DNA of 64,000 nt, taken from the NCBI RefSeq assembly GCF_002920615.1, contig NZ_PQSU01000002.1:310001-374000 (forward strand). The letters run 5' to 3'. The notes below the pieces were generated by a model. It was not told the DNA's origin. It worked only from the letters and a program-made list of their open reading frames with translations, and searched no databases. Position numbers and translations under genes: made by a program. Source of the DNA: Streptomyces sp. Ru62 (GTDB lineage: Bacteria > Actinomycetota > Actinomycetes > Streptomycetales > Streptomycetaceae). Below are positions 35,341 through 42,982 of the stretch, in pieces. How positions within the stretch are numbered: the first letter of the stretch is position 1; each line of letters starts with the position of its first letter.

Positions 35341-35853
35341 ATGAAGCCGACCACCCGAGGAACCCTTGCCGCCGTCATCACGGGCGTCGCGGCCACCGTG
35401 GGCGCCGCGGCCCCCGCCGCGGCATCCGGCACGGTCCCCGTCCCCGTGCCCCTGGGCGGCGCCTCCCGGTCGCTCGGCATGGAGGTGCCCAGGGTCGGCG
35501 CCGAACTGCCGCTGCTGAAGCCCGGCGCCCCCGACGGGCCCCGGTACGTCTCGGGCCGGCTCGTCCCCGACCGGACCCTGCCCCAGCTGCCGGTGAGCAG
35601 CGGGCTGCCCGGCCTGGACGCCAGGGCTCCGCTGCCGCGCCCCCTGGGGGACGGCTTCGACCACGTCGACGTGGACTCTCCCACCGGCGACCTGCGAGCC
35701 CTCACTCCCGGCCTGTCCCTGGACGCCCCCCTGACCGCACCCGCCGGGCGCGACTCCGGCCTGCCGGGCGCCAGGATTCCGCAGGTGGGTGTCCTTCCCC
35801 CGGTCGTGCACACCGTCGCGGACGGCAACGTGGGCACGGGTCCGGGACGGTGA
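35341..35853 (+). CDS. small secreted protein of unknown function
   Basis: A 170-residue exported protein: MKPTTRGTLAAVITGVAATVGAAAPAAA signal, then a Pro/Leu/Gly-rich mature region with GTVPVPVPLGGASRSLGMEVPRVGAELPLLKPGAP and repeated LPxL and GLP turns. No Cys is visible. ATG 35341 follows AAAGGG; the frame is open further upstream but that part has Arg/Pro shadow composition. The VPVPVPLGG opening recalls other streptomycete secreted proteins found near chaplins. No function can be assigned. It lies between the DUF5949-like gene and melC1 on the same strand. Confidence 0.65.
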   Translation: MKPTTRGTLAAVITGVAATVGAAAPAAASGTVPVPVPLGGASRSLGMEVPRVGAELPLLKPGAPDGPRYVSGRLVPDRTLPQLPVSSGLPGLDARAPLPRPLGDGFDHVDVDSPTGDLRALTPGLSLDAPLTAPAGRDSGLPGARIPQVGVLPPVVHTVADGNVGTGPGR

Positions 35854-35953
35854 CCGGGCACGACCGTACCCGCCGTATGGCTCCTTGGCGGTGACCCCGC
35901 GCGCTTGCGGCCGGTTAGCCGGTACGGACACGTGAACCGGACGAGGAGCGAGC

Positions 35954-36457
35954 ATGGTCGTCGGTGTGGGCGGAGCAGGGGTCGGTGCGGAGCGGCGGGC
36001 CGGGGCTAAGGCGACCAGACCGTCCCGGCGGGAGATGGCGCGGGGGCTGCTGGCCTCCGCCACCGCGCTGGCGCTGGCACCGCTCGTCGCCGCCTCCCGG
36101 CCGGTGCCACCGGCCGAGGGCACCAGCGGCAACTCCTTCGACGAGACCTACCGGGGCCGCCGTATCCGCGGTGCCCTGGTGCCCGCCGCAGGCCGCGAGG
36201 AGGCCGGCATCGAGTGGCGGATCACCATCGACGGCCGCCCGCTGCACCTGATGCGCCGGGCCGACGGCACCTGGCTGAGCATGATCGACCACTACACGTC
36301 GTACCGGACGCCGCTGGAGGCGACCCGGGCCGCCGTGGACGAGATCGGGCCCGGCCGGCGGCTGCGCGACCTGGCGCCGCGCCCGTTCGTCGGACACTTC
36401 GGCGCGGGCAGCGGGGAACAGGCGCACCAGGGGGGCCGGCATGACGTACGTGCGTAA
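35954..36457 (+). CDS. melC1: apotyrosinase chaperone (copper caddie)
   Basis: A 167-residue MelC1-type protein that binds apotyrosinase, delivers copper and carries the complex out. The Tat-like signal is SRREMARGLLASATALALAPLVAAS. The mature domain has FDETYRGRRIRGAL, then RPLHLMRRADGTWLSMIDHYTSYRTPLEATRAAVDEI, the conserved caddie core with His and Tyr residues that enter the tyrosinase active site. ATG 35954 has GAGGAGCG upstream. Its last 17 bp overlap the tyrosinase gene, so both are translated together. This could be a second, morphology-linked (MelD-like) pair rather than the main melanin operon. Confidence 0.92.
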   Translation: MVVGVGGAGVGAERRAGAKATRPSRREMARGLLASATALALAPLVAASRPVPPAEGTSGNSFDETYRGRRIRGALVPAAGREEAGIEWRITIDGRPLHLMRRADGTWLSMIDHYTSYRTPLEATRAAVDEIGPGRRLRDLAPRPFVGHFGAGSGEQAHQGGRHDVRA

Positions 36458-37307
36458 GAACGTCAGCACGCTCACCGCGGGCGAGCGACGACGGTTCGTG
36501 AACGCGCTGCTGACGCTGAAACGGCGCGGTGAGTACGACGAGTTCGTGCGCCTGCACATCGACTTCTACACCACCGACGGCGAGCACGGGCTGCGCACCG
36601 CCCACATGGCGCCGTCCTTCCTGCCCTGGCACCGCAGGTTCCTGCTGGACCTGGAGCGGGCGCTGCGTCGCGTCGACTCCTCGGTGACGGTGCCGTACTG
36701 GGACTGGACCCGGGACCGTACGACGGCCTCCGTGCCGTGGACGAAGGACCTGCTCGGCGAGAACGGCCGGCGCTCCGACCGGCAGGTGATGACCGGTCCG
36801 TTCGCCTATGCGGCGGGCCACTGGACCCTCAAGGAAGGCGTCACCGACGGCAAGTTCCTCACCCGGGACCTCGGCCGCTCCGCCGCACCTCTCCGGCTGC
36901 CCACCCGCAGCGAGCTGCAGTGGGCTCTGGACGACCCCGTCTACGACGCCTGGCCCTGGGACTCCACCGTCCGCAGGGGCTTCCGCAACAAGCTGGAGGG
37001 CTGGGGCGCCGGCAGCGGCAGCGGCTCGTGGAAGAACCACAACCGGGTGCACCGCTGGGTCGGCGGCGCCATGCTCGGCGGCGCGTCCGTCAACGACCCG
37101 GTGTTCTGGCTCCACCACGCCTTCCTCGACCTCCAGTGGTACCGCTGGCAGCGGGCCCACCGCCACCACCGCTACCTCCCGGCCGAGCCGCCCGGCACCT
37201 CCGACAGGCAGCACAAGCGGGTCGTCGCCCGGCATGAGAAGCTGCCGCCGTGGGACGAGACGCCGGACGAACTGGAGGACGTGAGCCGGATCTACCGGTA
37301 CGCGTGA
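36441..37307 (+). CDS. melC2: tyrosinase
   Basis: A 288-residue type-3 dicopper monooxygenase that oxidises tyrosine and other phenols to quinones, leading to melanin. CuA ligands are His39, His55 and His64 (the last in FLPWHRRFLLDLE). CuB ligands are His200 and His204 (KNHNRVHRWVGG) with His225/226 in NDPVFWLHHAFLD. PYWDWTRD is the conserved core. It lacks its own signal and is exported with MelC1, whose gene overlaps it. A 9-residue GSGSGSWKN-type loop before CuB distinguishes it from the commonest MelC2 enzymes. A strong terminator follows. Confidence 0.93.
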   Translation: MTYVRKNVSTLTAGERRRFVNALLTLKRRGEYDEFVRLHIDFYTTDGEHGLRTAHMAPSFLPWHRRFLLDLERALRRVDSSVTVPYWDWTRDRTTASVPWTKDLLGENGRRSDRQVMTGPFAYAAGHWTLKEGVTDGKFLTRDLGRSAAPLRLPTRSELQWALDDPVYDAWPWDSTVRRGFRNKLEGWGAGSGSGSWKNHNRVHRWVGGAMLGGASVNDPVFWLHHAFLDLQWYRWQRAHRHHRYLPAEPPGTSDRQHKRVVARHEKLPPWDETPDELEDVSRIYRYA

Positions 37308-37352
37308 GCAACCGGTGCGCGTGCGCACGTGCCCGTGCGCCGGGCCGGACAC

Positions 37353-37391
37353 GGCGAGAGCCCCGGCGTTCGCAGTGCCGGGGCTCTCGCC
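37353..37391. terminator. terminator between melC2 and chpG
   Basis: GGCGAGAGCCCCGGC (37353-37367) and its exact complement (37377-37391) form a perfect 15 bp stem with a 9-base loop between convergent genes. Confidence 0.88.
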
Positions 37392-37408
37392 TGCGGGGGC
37401 CGATCCGC

Positions 37409-37702
37409 TCAGTTGCCGTAGCCGCTGTGACCAGGGCCGGGGTTGCCGGTCTTGCCGTGGTCGCCGTCGTTGGCGCAGACGTTGCCGAACGCCGGGTTCA
37501 GCAGCCCGACGATGTCCACGGTGTTCCCGCACACGTTGACCGGGATGTGCACCGGAACCTGGATCACATTGCCGGAGGCCACACCGGGCGAGTCGAGGGC
37601 CGCACCCTCGGCATTCGCGTCGGCCAGGGCCAGTCCGGCCCCGCTGACCACCACGGCACCGGTGCCGAGAGCGATACCGGCTGCCTTCGCGATGCGAGAC
37701 AT
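37409..37702 (-). CDS. chpG: short chaplin with Gly/Asn-rich tail (ChpG position)
   Basis: A 97-residue secreted chaplin: signal MSRIAKAAGIALGTGAVVVSGAGLALA, a full domain SPGVASGNVIQVPVHIPVN, CGNTVDIVGLLNPAFGNVC with both Cys. An extra 19-residue hydrophilic tail DGDHGKTGNPGPGHSGYGN follows, which chpD and chpF lack. ATG 37702 is preceded by AAGGAG. The tail could cap the amyloid strand or provide a solvent-exposed edge. It converges with melC2 and is divergent from the DUF2087 gene. Confidence 0.92.
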   Translation of the reverse strand: MSRIAKAAGIALGTGAVVVSGAGLALADANAEGAALDSPGVASGNVIQVPVHIPVNVCGNTVDIVGLLNPAFGNVCANDGDHGKTGNPGPGHSGYGN

Positions 37703-37760
37703 CACATTCTCCTTCTGTAGCTCGGGAAGCGCGACGGCGGAGCAGCCACCGCACTTCCCG

Positions 37761-37788
37761 TTCAACGGCGCCGCACCAGGGGGGTCAC
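37761..37788 (-). promoter_or_regulatory. possible sigma-BldN-like promoter for chpG
   Basis: On the minus strand, GTGACC (37788-37783), a 16 bp spacer and GTTGAA (37766-37761), 58 bp before the start. The -35 is a weaker match than at the rodlins and chpF. Confidence 0.42.
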
Positions 37789-37885
37789 GGTGACCAGCGG
37801 TGGATCACTCTTTCAACGCGGGCACCGTCGAGATGCCGGTGTTTGTTCACGGGCGTCGGCCGGGTCCCCGCCCTACCCTCCGGGT

Positions 37886-38476
37886 ATGGACACGGACAAC
37901 GTTCCCGACAGCGTTCGCGGCGCCGGTACCGACGCACGTGAGCGGTCGCGGCGGCTGATCGGTCTGCTCGCCGAGGAGAACAGGCTGCGGGCCTTCGCGG
38001 CGGTGGCGCTGGGCGCGCGCAGCACCCGGCAGGTCGCCGAGACGGCGGGGCTGCCGCCCAAGGACACGGCGGTCGCGCTGCTCAGACTGCGCGAACAGGG
38101 AGCCGTCACCGGCGGACCGGAGGGCGGCCTGGCCGTCGCCCGCGACCTCCTGCGCGAACTGGCCCGCCCGGAGGAACCGCAGCGGTCCGCGCGACCGGCC
38201 CCGGGCGATGTGGTGAGCACCTTCGTCCGGGACGGTCGTCTGCTCCGGTTGCCGGCCCAGTGGGCCCGGAAGCAGCAGGTGCTGCGGCACATCGCGGAGC
38301 GCACCTTCGAGCCGGGGGCCGACTACCCGGAGCGGGTCGTGAACGAGCGCCTGCGGGCCTGGTGCGAGGGCTTCGAGGAGATCGACCATGTGGCGCTCCG
38401 GCGGTATCTCGTGGACCTGCACGAGCCGCGCCGGAGCGAGGGCGTCTACGAACGCGTGCGGGCCCAGGCCGCCTGA
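37886..38476 (+). CDS. DUF2087-domain putative transcriptional regulator
   Basis: A 196-residue protein. Residues about 20-75 look like an ArsR-like winged helix (LLAEENRLRAFAAVALGARSTRQVAETAGLP and a LRLREQGAVTGG wing). Residues about 115-190 match the DUF2087 domain: RDGRLLRLPAQWARKQQVLRHIAERTFEPGADYPERVVNERL, then DHVALRRYLVDLH and a GVYERV end. The ATG at 37886 is chosen by the start of the helix-rich region. Its 3' end, including the stop, is the first copy of a 34 bp tandem repeat. It is divergent from chpG; a regulatory target is not evident. Confidence 0.75.
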   Translation: MDTDNVPDSVRGAGTDARERSRRLIGLLAEENRLRAFAAVALGARSTRQVAETAGLPPKDTAVALLRLREQGAVTGGPEGGLAVARDLLRELARPEEPQRSARPAPGDVVSTFVRDGRLLRLPAQWARKQQVLRHIAERTFEPGADYPERVVNERLRAWCEGFEEIDHVALRRYLVDLHEPRRSEGVYERVRAQAA

Positions 38477-38621
38477 CCGGTCTGAACGCGTACGGGCCCA
38501 GGCCACCTGACCGGTCCGGACGCGTGCGGGTCCAGGCCACCTGACCGGTCCGGACGCGTGCGAGTCCAGGCCACCTGACCGATCTGCACGCGTGCGGGTC
38601 CAGGCCACCTGACCGGTCCGT
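38452..38621. repeat. 34 bp tandem repeat, five copies, including a stop codon
   Basis: Units begin at 38452, 38486, 38520, 38554 and 38588, exactly 34 bp apart, each starting ACGCG(T)(G/A)CG and containing CCTGACCG. Unit 1 is the last eight codons and TGA of the DUF2087 gene. Units 2-5 are diverged copies (a few changes each) filling the space up to 15 bp before the stop of the convergent dehydrogenase. Units carry the palindromes GACCGGTC and ACGCGT. There are no spacers, so this is not a CRISPR. Confidence 0.92.
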
Positions 38622-38635
38622 CGCAGGGACCGCCG

Positions 38636-39595
38636 TCAGGGGAGGCGTCGTACGGGGGAGCCCGCCAGGTAGGCCTGGATGTTCTCGACGGCCTGGCCGT
38701 AGTACGTCGTGTAGTTGGCGTGGGACACGTAGCCGAGATGGGGCGTGGCGAGGAGACGCGGCGCGGTACGCATCGGATGACCGGCCGGCAGCGGCTCGGT
38801 GTCGAAGACATCGACGCCGGCGCCGGCGATCCGCCCCTCGTGCAGCGCGGCCAGCAGCGCGTCCTGGTCGACGATGGCGGCACGGGAGGTGTTGACGAGG
38901 TAGGCGGTCGGCTTCATCAGGGCGAGTTCGGCGGCGCCGACCAGGCCACGGGTGCGGTCGCCCAGGGCGAGATGGACGGACACGAAGTCGCTGTCCCGGA
39001 ACAACTCCTCTTTCGATCCGGCGAGCTCGACACCCACCTCCTCGGCGCGCTCCTCGGTGAGGTTCTGGCTCCACGCGCCGACCCGCATGCCGAAGGCGAG
39101 TCCCACCCGGGCGACACGGCTGCCGATCTTCCCCAGCCCGAGCAGGCCCAGCCGGCGGCCGTGCAGATCGGCGCCGACCGTCGATTGCCAGGGCCCGTCG
39201 CCGCGCAGCGCGTTGCTCTCCTGGACGATCCCCCGGGCGAGACCGAGCAGCAGCGCCCAGGTCAGCTCGACCGGTGGGGTGCTGGAACTGGCCGTACCGC
39301 ACACGGTGACCCCGTGCGCCTCGGCGGCGGCGTAGTCGATGACGCTGTTGCGCATCCCGGAGGCGATGAGCAGCTTCAGCCGCGGCAGGCGGGCGATCAG
39401 CGAGCCGGGGAAGGGGACGCGTTCGCGCAACGTCACGACGATGTCGTACCCGGCGAGCGCCTCCGCGACGGCGTCCTCTCCGTCGAGGTGCTCGCGCAGC
39501 GCGACGACCTCCACCTGCTCCTCGATCACCGACCAGTCGGCCGACCGGGTCGCCACACCCTGGAAGTCGTCCAGCACCACACAGCGAAGTCGCAC
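38636..39595 (-). CDS. D-2-hydroxyacid dehydrogenase
   Basis: A 319-residue NAD-dependent dehydrogenase of the phosphoglycerate/formate dehydrogenase superfamily. The Rossmann motif is GLLGLGKIGSRVARVG. Catalytic residues are visible as NTSRAAIVDQDAL (Arg region), a Glu in the next helix and PHLGYVSHANYTTYYG with the His. LIASGMRNSVIDYAAAEAHGVTVCGT precedes the domain hinge. Substrate is not predictable; glyoxylate or hydroxypyruvate-type acids are possible. The start is GTG 39595 with GGGAGGGAG upstream. It converges on the repeat array. Confidence 0.88.
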   Translation of the reverse strand: MRLRCVVLDDFQGVATRSADWSVIEEQVEVVALREHLDGEDAVAEALAGYDIVVTLRERVPFPGSLIARLPRLKLLIASGMRNSVIDYAAAEAHGVTVCGTASSSTPPVELTWALLLGLARGIVQESNALRGDGPWQSTVGADLHGRRLGLLGLGKIGSRVARVGLAFGMRVGAWSQNLTEERAEEVGVELAGSKEELFRDSDFVSVHLALGDRTRGLVGAAELALMKPTAYLVNTSRAAIVDQDALLAALHEGRIAGAGVDVFDTEPLPAGHPMRTAPRLLATPHLGYVSHANYTTYYGQAVENIQAYLAGSPVRRLP

Positions 39596-39807
39596 GCGAT
39601 CTCCCTCCCGTGCGGCGACTCTAGCGCGGGGGCCTGTGCGGCGCTGGCAGTGAGTGCGGTTGCCGTCCGCCGCCCACTCTCACCACGGCGTGGGCGGCCG
39701 CCGGCACCTTGCCGGTGCCGCGCCTGGATCACCGAGTGCCGTTGCCGCCCGGTGCGTTGTAGTCAGAGCCGCCGTCACTGCCGCCGACCGCAGCTTCCGA
39801 GTACCGC

Positions 39808-40236
39808 TCAGATCCGCCCGCCGGTCAGACGAGTGATCGGACCGTGCGTACGGCGCCCCGCGCGGTGGCCCGCCAGGTACGACGTGGCACCGAGCGCGGA
39901 CAAGCCGGCACCCACACCGGCGGCCAGGAGCTTGCGCTGGGCGATCACCGTCCATGCCGTCTTGGCGAAGGCCACGGCCTGTCCCGAGGCAGCGACGACG
40001 GCCTGGCGGCCGGCTTGGACGCGCTCGGCCGCGCTGTGCACGACCGCGGTGCTCGTCCCGGCCACACGCCCAGCCTCATCCACCGCTGCCGACGCCACGT
40101 CACCGGTCTTCTCGGCCGCCTTGTCCGCCGCCTGCGACGCGGAAGCAGTTGCCTTCGTCGTGGCCTGCCGGGCCTTGGCAGACGCACCCCGCTTGGATAC
40201 GGAACTCTGATTCGTGCCGCTGTTCGACTGACTCAT
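39808..40236 (-). CDS. Ala-rich helical protein with C-terminal membrane segment
   Basis: A 142-residue protein. Residues about 15-95 are an Ala/Thr/Lys/Glu amphipathic helix stretch (KARQATTKATASASQAADKAAEKTGDVASAAVDEAGRVAG) reminiscent of LEA-like or phasin-like stress proteins. Residues about 100-125 (KLLAAGVGAGLSALGATSYLAGH) form one hydrophobic helix, and an Arg/Gly tail follows. No catalytic motif is present. It could be a membrane-anchored stress protectant; this is composition only. ATG 40236 begins MSQSNSGTNQSS. Confidence 0.6.
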   Translation of the reverse strand: MSQSNSGTNQSSVSKRGASAKARQATTKATASASQAADKAAEKTGDVASAAVDEAGRVAGTSTAVVHSAAERVQAGRQAVVAASGQAVAFAKTAWTVIAQRKLLAAGVGAGLSALGATSYLAGHRAGRRTHGPITRLTGGRI

Positions 40237-40370
40237 GGACTTCGCCTTGCCGCTCCCACCGACGGCAAACTCGCTCCGCGGCTAGCGTCCGGAGGTGATC
40301 AGCGATTTCCTCGGCGCTGTCGGGGAGCCCCCTGGCCACGCCAGACGTAGCGGATCGCCTGGAACTGCTG

Positions 40371-40760
40371 GTGTCCCAGGTCGTTGATGTCATCTGTGGA
40401 TGTCAGAACGGTGCCACCGCACGCGCTCGCTGGCACGATGATCCTGTGGTTGATCTGGAGCGCATCAAAGCAGAGAGTGTCGCGTACTTCCGATCTCTTG
40501 GTGAGGGGGCCACTCTGCGGTACCACTTTCGCCATGCCGACGAGGAGGGCGGCTTGTGGTACTTCGAGGCCGTACCCGACCGCGGTGAGTTGATCGCTAT
40601 AAAGCAGGCCGAGCTGACTCCGGCCGGCCGACTCCACCGGTACAGCTGGGAACACCTGGAGGACGAGCACGGGTTCCTGACGGACCAGGCGCTCGCCCCT
40701 GAAGAGGACCCGCTGGAAGCCATCCCGGCCAAAGAGTTCCAGCGGGTCTGGACTCGGTGA
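40371..40760 (+). CDS. hypothetical protein
   Basis: Up to 129 residues from a GTG at 40371; a later GTG at 40446 (VDLERIKAESVAYFRSLGEG) gives 104 residues and looks like the start of the folded part. The body is rich in aromatic and charged residues (LRYHFRHADEEGGLWYFEAVPDRGELIAIKQAEL) and ends LEAIPAKEFQRVWTR. No membrane segment, signal or known motif is visible. The Trp/Glu-rich style is seen in cytosolic immunity or polyketide-side proteins, but I do not recognise it. It sits at the edge of the accessory patch. Confidence 0.55.
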   Translation: MSQVVDVICGCQNGATARARWHDDPVVDLERIKAESVAYFRSLGEGATLRYHFRHADEEGGLWYFEAVPDRGELIAIKQAELTPAGRLHRYSWEHLEDEHGFLTDQALAPEEDPLEAIPAKEFQRVWTR

Positions 40761-40836
40761 CAGGGTTGGACAACCACTTCAGGAGAGAGGCTGGGGAGTC
40801 TTGCTGGTCACCTGCGGCTCTGTTGGTGGAGCTACC

Positions 40837-40908
40837 TGGCACGGGTACGCCTGCCAGGCACCCGTGTTGACCGCAGCTGACCCCTGCATCTGGCACGGCT
40901 GTGGCACG
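40837..40908. repeat. three TGGCACG motifs, two in an 11 bp phased pair
   Basis: TGGCACG at 40837-40843, 40891-40897 and 40902-40908. The last two are 11 bp apart (TGGCACG-N4-TGGCACG), one helical turn. The same pair recurs at 41651-41668. Both lie in the decayed element next to tRNA-Arg and may be recombinase arm-type sites. The 222 bp gap 40761-40982 holds no gene I trust. Confidence 0.5.
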
Positions 40909-40982
40909 CGACCTCTTGGTCCCGAACCAGGCGCGGGCGTTCGGTCCAGGTAGTAGGACCAGAAGGGGATCGTGGCGTACTG

Positions 40983-41402
40983 ATGGTCTTCGGGTGTCGG
41001 CACAGGGCGACCGACCTCGAAGTCGCCAACGGCGGCTTCGGAGTCTGGGAGTGCCTCTCGCTGACGGACACCGGCAATTGGTTCAGCGACGAGCGGGACA
41101 TGATCGAGGCTCACCGGCTCTTCTCGGCGAAGGACGACTCCGGCATCCCCGCAGCGCCCGAGGGGGTCGTCCCGCTCATGGACCGCGGCTGCTGCATGTG
41201 GACCATGATCGACTTCAGTACTCCCGAGGGCTGCGTCTGGGACTGGGATGCCAATGACTGCTGCGTCCCGGTACCGACCACCTTGACCCTCGCGCGGTGG
41301 CTCACGGGCTGGCTGGAGGGCTGGATCGTCCCAGGGCCGTACTCCCCGTTCCGTATACACGCTGACGACTGCCTTGACCGGCAACCGTCAGTTTCTTCGT
41401 AG
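40983..41402 (+). CDS. SMI1/KNR4 (SUKH)-like protein, probably N-terminally truncated
   Basis: A 139-residue ORF from ATG 40983. NGGFGVWECLSLTDTGNWF and PEGVVPLMDRGCCMWTMIDFSTPEGCVWDWDAN, then TLARWLTGWLEGWI, follow the order seen in SUKH immunity proteins: strand, gly-cys turn, VW strand and WL tail helix. The usual N-terminal helical region with the W-x-G-PE start is missing and no ribosome site precedes the ATG, so a deletion or frameshift has probably removed it. SUKH proteins neutralise toxins of polymorphic systems; no toxin gene is visible next to it. Confidence 0.5.
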   Translation: MVFGCRHRATDLEVANGGFGVWECLSLTDTGNWFSDERDMIEAHRLFSAKDDSGIPAAPEGVVPLMDRGCCMWTMIDFSTPEGCVWDWDANDCCVPVPTTLTLARWLTGWLEGWIVPGPYSPFRIHADDCLDRQPSVSS

Positions 41403-41745
41403 TGGGCTCGGTTGCAAGCATCATCCCGTCATCGACGTGCTGGGGCCTCTCAGACAACGCCGCTGTTCAGGGCGTTGCGGACGCAACGCCGGATAGGGCT
41501 CGCCCGCACGTCGTCCACGGGAGCCCTGACCAACGCTTTAGGAGCGAGGTTGGGTAATCACTCGGCTGACCAGCGGCTGTCGGCCCTCGGAGTGACCCGG
41601 CTGTCTTCCCTCTGGTGAGCCTCGATTCCCCGTGAGTCCCCGCCCGTTCTGGCACGAGAGTGGCACGGCCGCAACTGAGGTAGGACGCTTGGTGATCTGG
41701 CGTTTTGGTAGATCGTCGCCGGCACTGCCCTGTAGAAACGGCTCC
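41403..41745. other. intergenic stretch in the accessory patch
   Basis: 343 bp with lower GC and no credible gene. It contains the second TGGCACG pair (41651-41657 and 41662-41668). Short frames here have no ribosome sites. Confidence 0.5.
41651..41668. repeat. second TGGCACG-N4-TGGCACG pair
   Basis: TGGCACG at 41651-41657 and 41662-41668, 11 bp apart, with the same geometry as the pair at 40891-40908, exactly 760 bp away. Confidence 0.55.
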
Positions 41746-42276
41746 ATGGCATGGGAGTGGTTGACGGCTTCGGTTACCGGTGCTGTGGGGATCGCAGGCA
41801 TCGTCGGGACGGCATGGAGCGGGGCTGCAGAACGGAGGCTACGGCGTCTTCAATCGCGTGACACCCTCGTCCGTGAAAGGCTGGAGGCCCTCTATCTGGA
41901 CATCATCGGCACCGCGCGGTACGAGCTGACGCTGTCCCGTCCGGCAACCACGGCAGTCGGCGATCCCCCAGCCCAGCGCAGCACAGACGATGTACTTCTT
42001 CGGCATTCCAAGATCGAGGCGTTTGCCAGCCAAGCGGTGGTTGACGTCTATGCGGCGTTCCAAACGGCCTGTCGTTCGGCATCGCACTGGGACGGCCTGG
42101 CTCGCGCGCGGGCTCGGGAGAACCTTCCGGATGAGCCGACTTACCAATTCCCACCTGAGGCCGAGGGGCTAACCGTTGAAGAGCTGCGGCGGAGAGCTGA
42201 GAGGCACTGGGATGACGCCCAGCAGAAGTACAAACGGCTTGTCGAGCTGATACGCGAGGAGTTGGCGTTTCGTTGA
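41746..42276 (+). CDS. membrane-anchored hypothetical protein
   Basis: A 176-residue protein from ATG 41746: MAWEWLTASVTGAVGIAGIVGTAWSG is one N-terminal membrane helix, followed by a helical cytoplasmic domain (RRLRRLQSRDTLVRERLEALYLDIIGTARYEL, then LTVEELRRRAERHWDDAQQKYKRLVELIREEL, coiled-coil-like). Codon usage is less GC-biased than the flanking core genes, in keeping with accessory DNA. The layout of one helix plus helical bundle is common among phage- or plasmid-carried unknowns. No function is assigned. Confidence 0.62.
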   Translation: MAWEWLTASVTGAVGIAGIVGTAWSGAAERRLRRLQSRDTLVRERLEALYLDIIGTARYELTLSRPATTAVGDPPAQRSTDDVLLRHSKIEAFASQAVVDVYAAFQTACRSASHWDGLARARARENLPDEPTYQFPPEAEGLTVEELRRRAERHWDDAQQKYKRLVELIREELAFR

Positions 42277-42530
42277 GCTTGACCGCGCAGTCAGTCAGGC
42301 TTTTGAGCGAGCCAAGAGATGTCGGGCGTGATCAGGAGCCGAAGAAGTGAAGGGCCGGGTCTCTGACCTGCGGCCGTACGATCGATCAACGCTGCGACCT
42401 GCGGCTTAGCTGTCGCTGGTTGTCAGCGTTGGTCGTCGTTCGAGTGCCCTCGCACAGCCCACAGACGGCCCGGGACTGCGCCGGAGCTGACTGCGTCTAC
42501 GAGCGTGGATCAGGGTGACCTCGTACCGGG

Positions 42531-42872
42531 TCACCAATCGCGGGTTGCGATCAGCGTCTCTACGTCAGAGTCCTGGAAGCCATAGGCCGAGGCTACGAAC
42601 CAGAAGTCTTTGGCGATTACTTCCCGGGCAACCGTCTCGATCTCGCTGCCTGCTGCCTCGAACTCCGCTTCCAGGAGGTTGAACTCCTCCGTCGCGGCCT
42701 GGGTGAGTACGTACAGCGACGCCACATCCGTCGGTCGTTCGGCCTCGATCCGCTCACACAGACGGATCATGATCGCCTTCCCCTTATCAACCACGTGATC
42801 CGGGAAGTACCCGTCCGAGTACAGGCCTCGCAGAAACGCGTGCCCTGCCACCTGCTCGTTTGTGATGGTCAT
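42531..42872 (-). CDS. DUF5713 family protein
   Basis: A 113-residue cytosolic protein that matches the DUF5713 pattern as I know it. HAFLRGLYSDGYFPDHVVDKGKAIMIRLCERIE, then SLYVLTQAATEEFNLLEAEFE, SEIETVAREVIAKDFWFVASAYGF and LIATRDW are its hallmark sequence. It is helical throughout and no enzyme residues are obvious. It is widespread and often next to mobile genes, which fits this patch. ATG 42872. The 254 bp before it (42277-42530) contain no gene I can support. Confidence 0.8.
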   Translation of the reverse strand: MTITNEQVAGHAFLRGLYSDGYFPDHVVDKGKAIMIRLCERIEAERPTDVASLYVLTQAATEEFNLLEAEFEAAGSEIETVAREVIAKDFWFVASAYGFQDSDVETLIATRDW

Positions 42873-42982
42873 GTCGCGTGTCCCATTCCCTGGATAGAAC
42901 CGATGCGCAGATCATGCAGCACGCCACTGACAAGGTCGGCGGAGCGGCTTTGGGCGGGAGCTGCCATGGGGCGAGTGATCAT

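Noticed and set aside
36441..37307. Tyrosinase as the primary melanin enzyme of the strain
   Set aside because: The pair lies in the spore-surface locus and has a loop not usual for the main MelC2, so I left open that it is the second, morphology-linked copy.
38452..38621. CRISPR array
   Set aside because: Units are directly adjacent with no unique spacers, the unit begins in a coding sequence, and no cas genes are nearby.
40290..40780. A second copy of the tRNA-Arg 3' end as far attachment site
   Set aside because: I looked for the T-arm and acceptor sequence between 39.6 and 43.8 kb and saw no match longer than a few bases.
40779..41384. A 201-codon minus-strand frame with a natural-looking ATIPFWSYYLDRTPAP segment
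   Set aside because: It overlaps the SUKH-like fragment, which fits a family better; no ribosome site, and the segment is too short to name.
42277..42530. Gene or structured RNA in the gap before the DUF5713 gene
   Set aside because: No ribosome-bound frame, and dyads are short. The GTTGTCAGCGTTGGTCG stretch looks familiar from other streptomycete intergenic DNA, but I cannot support a claim.
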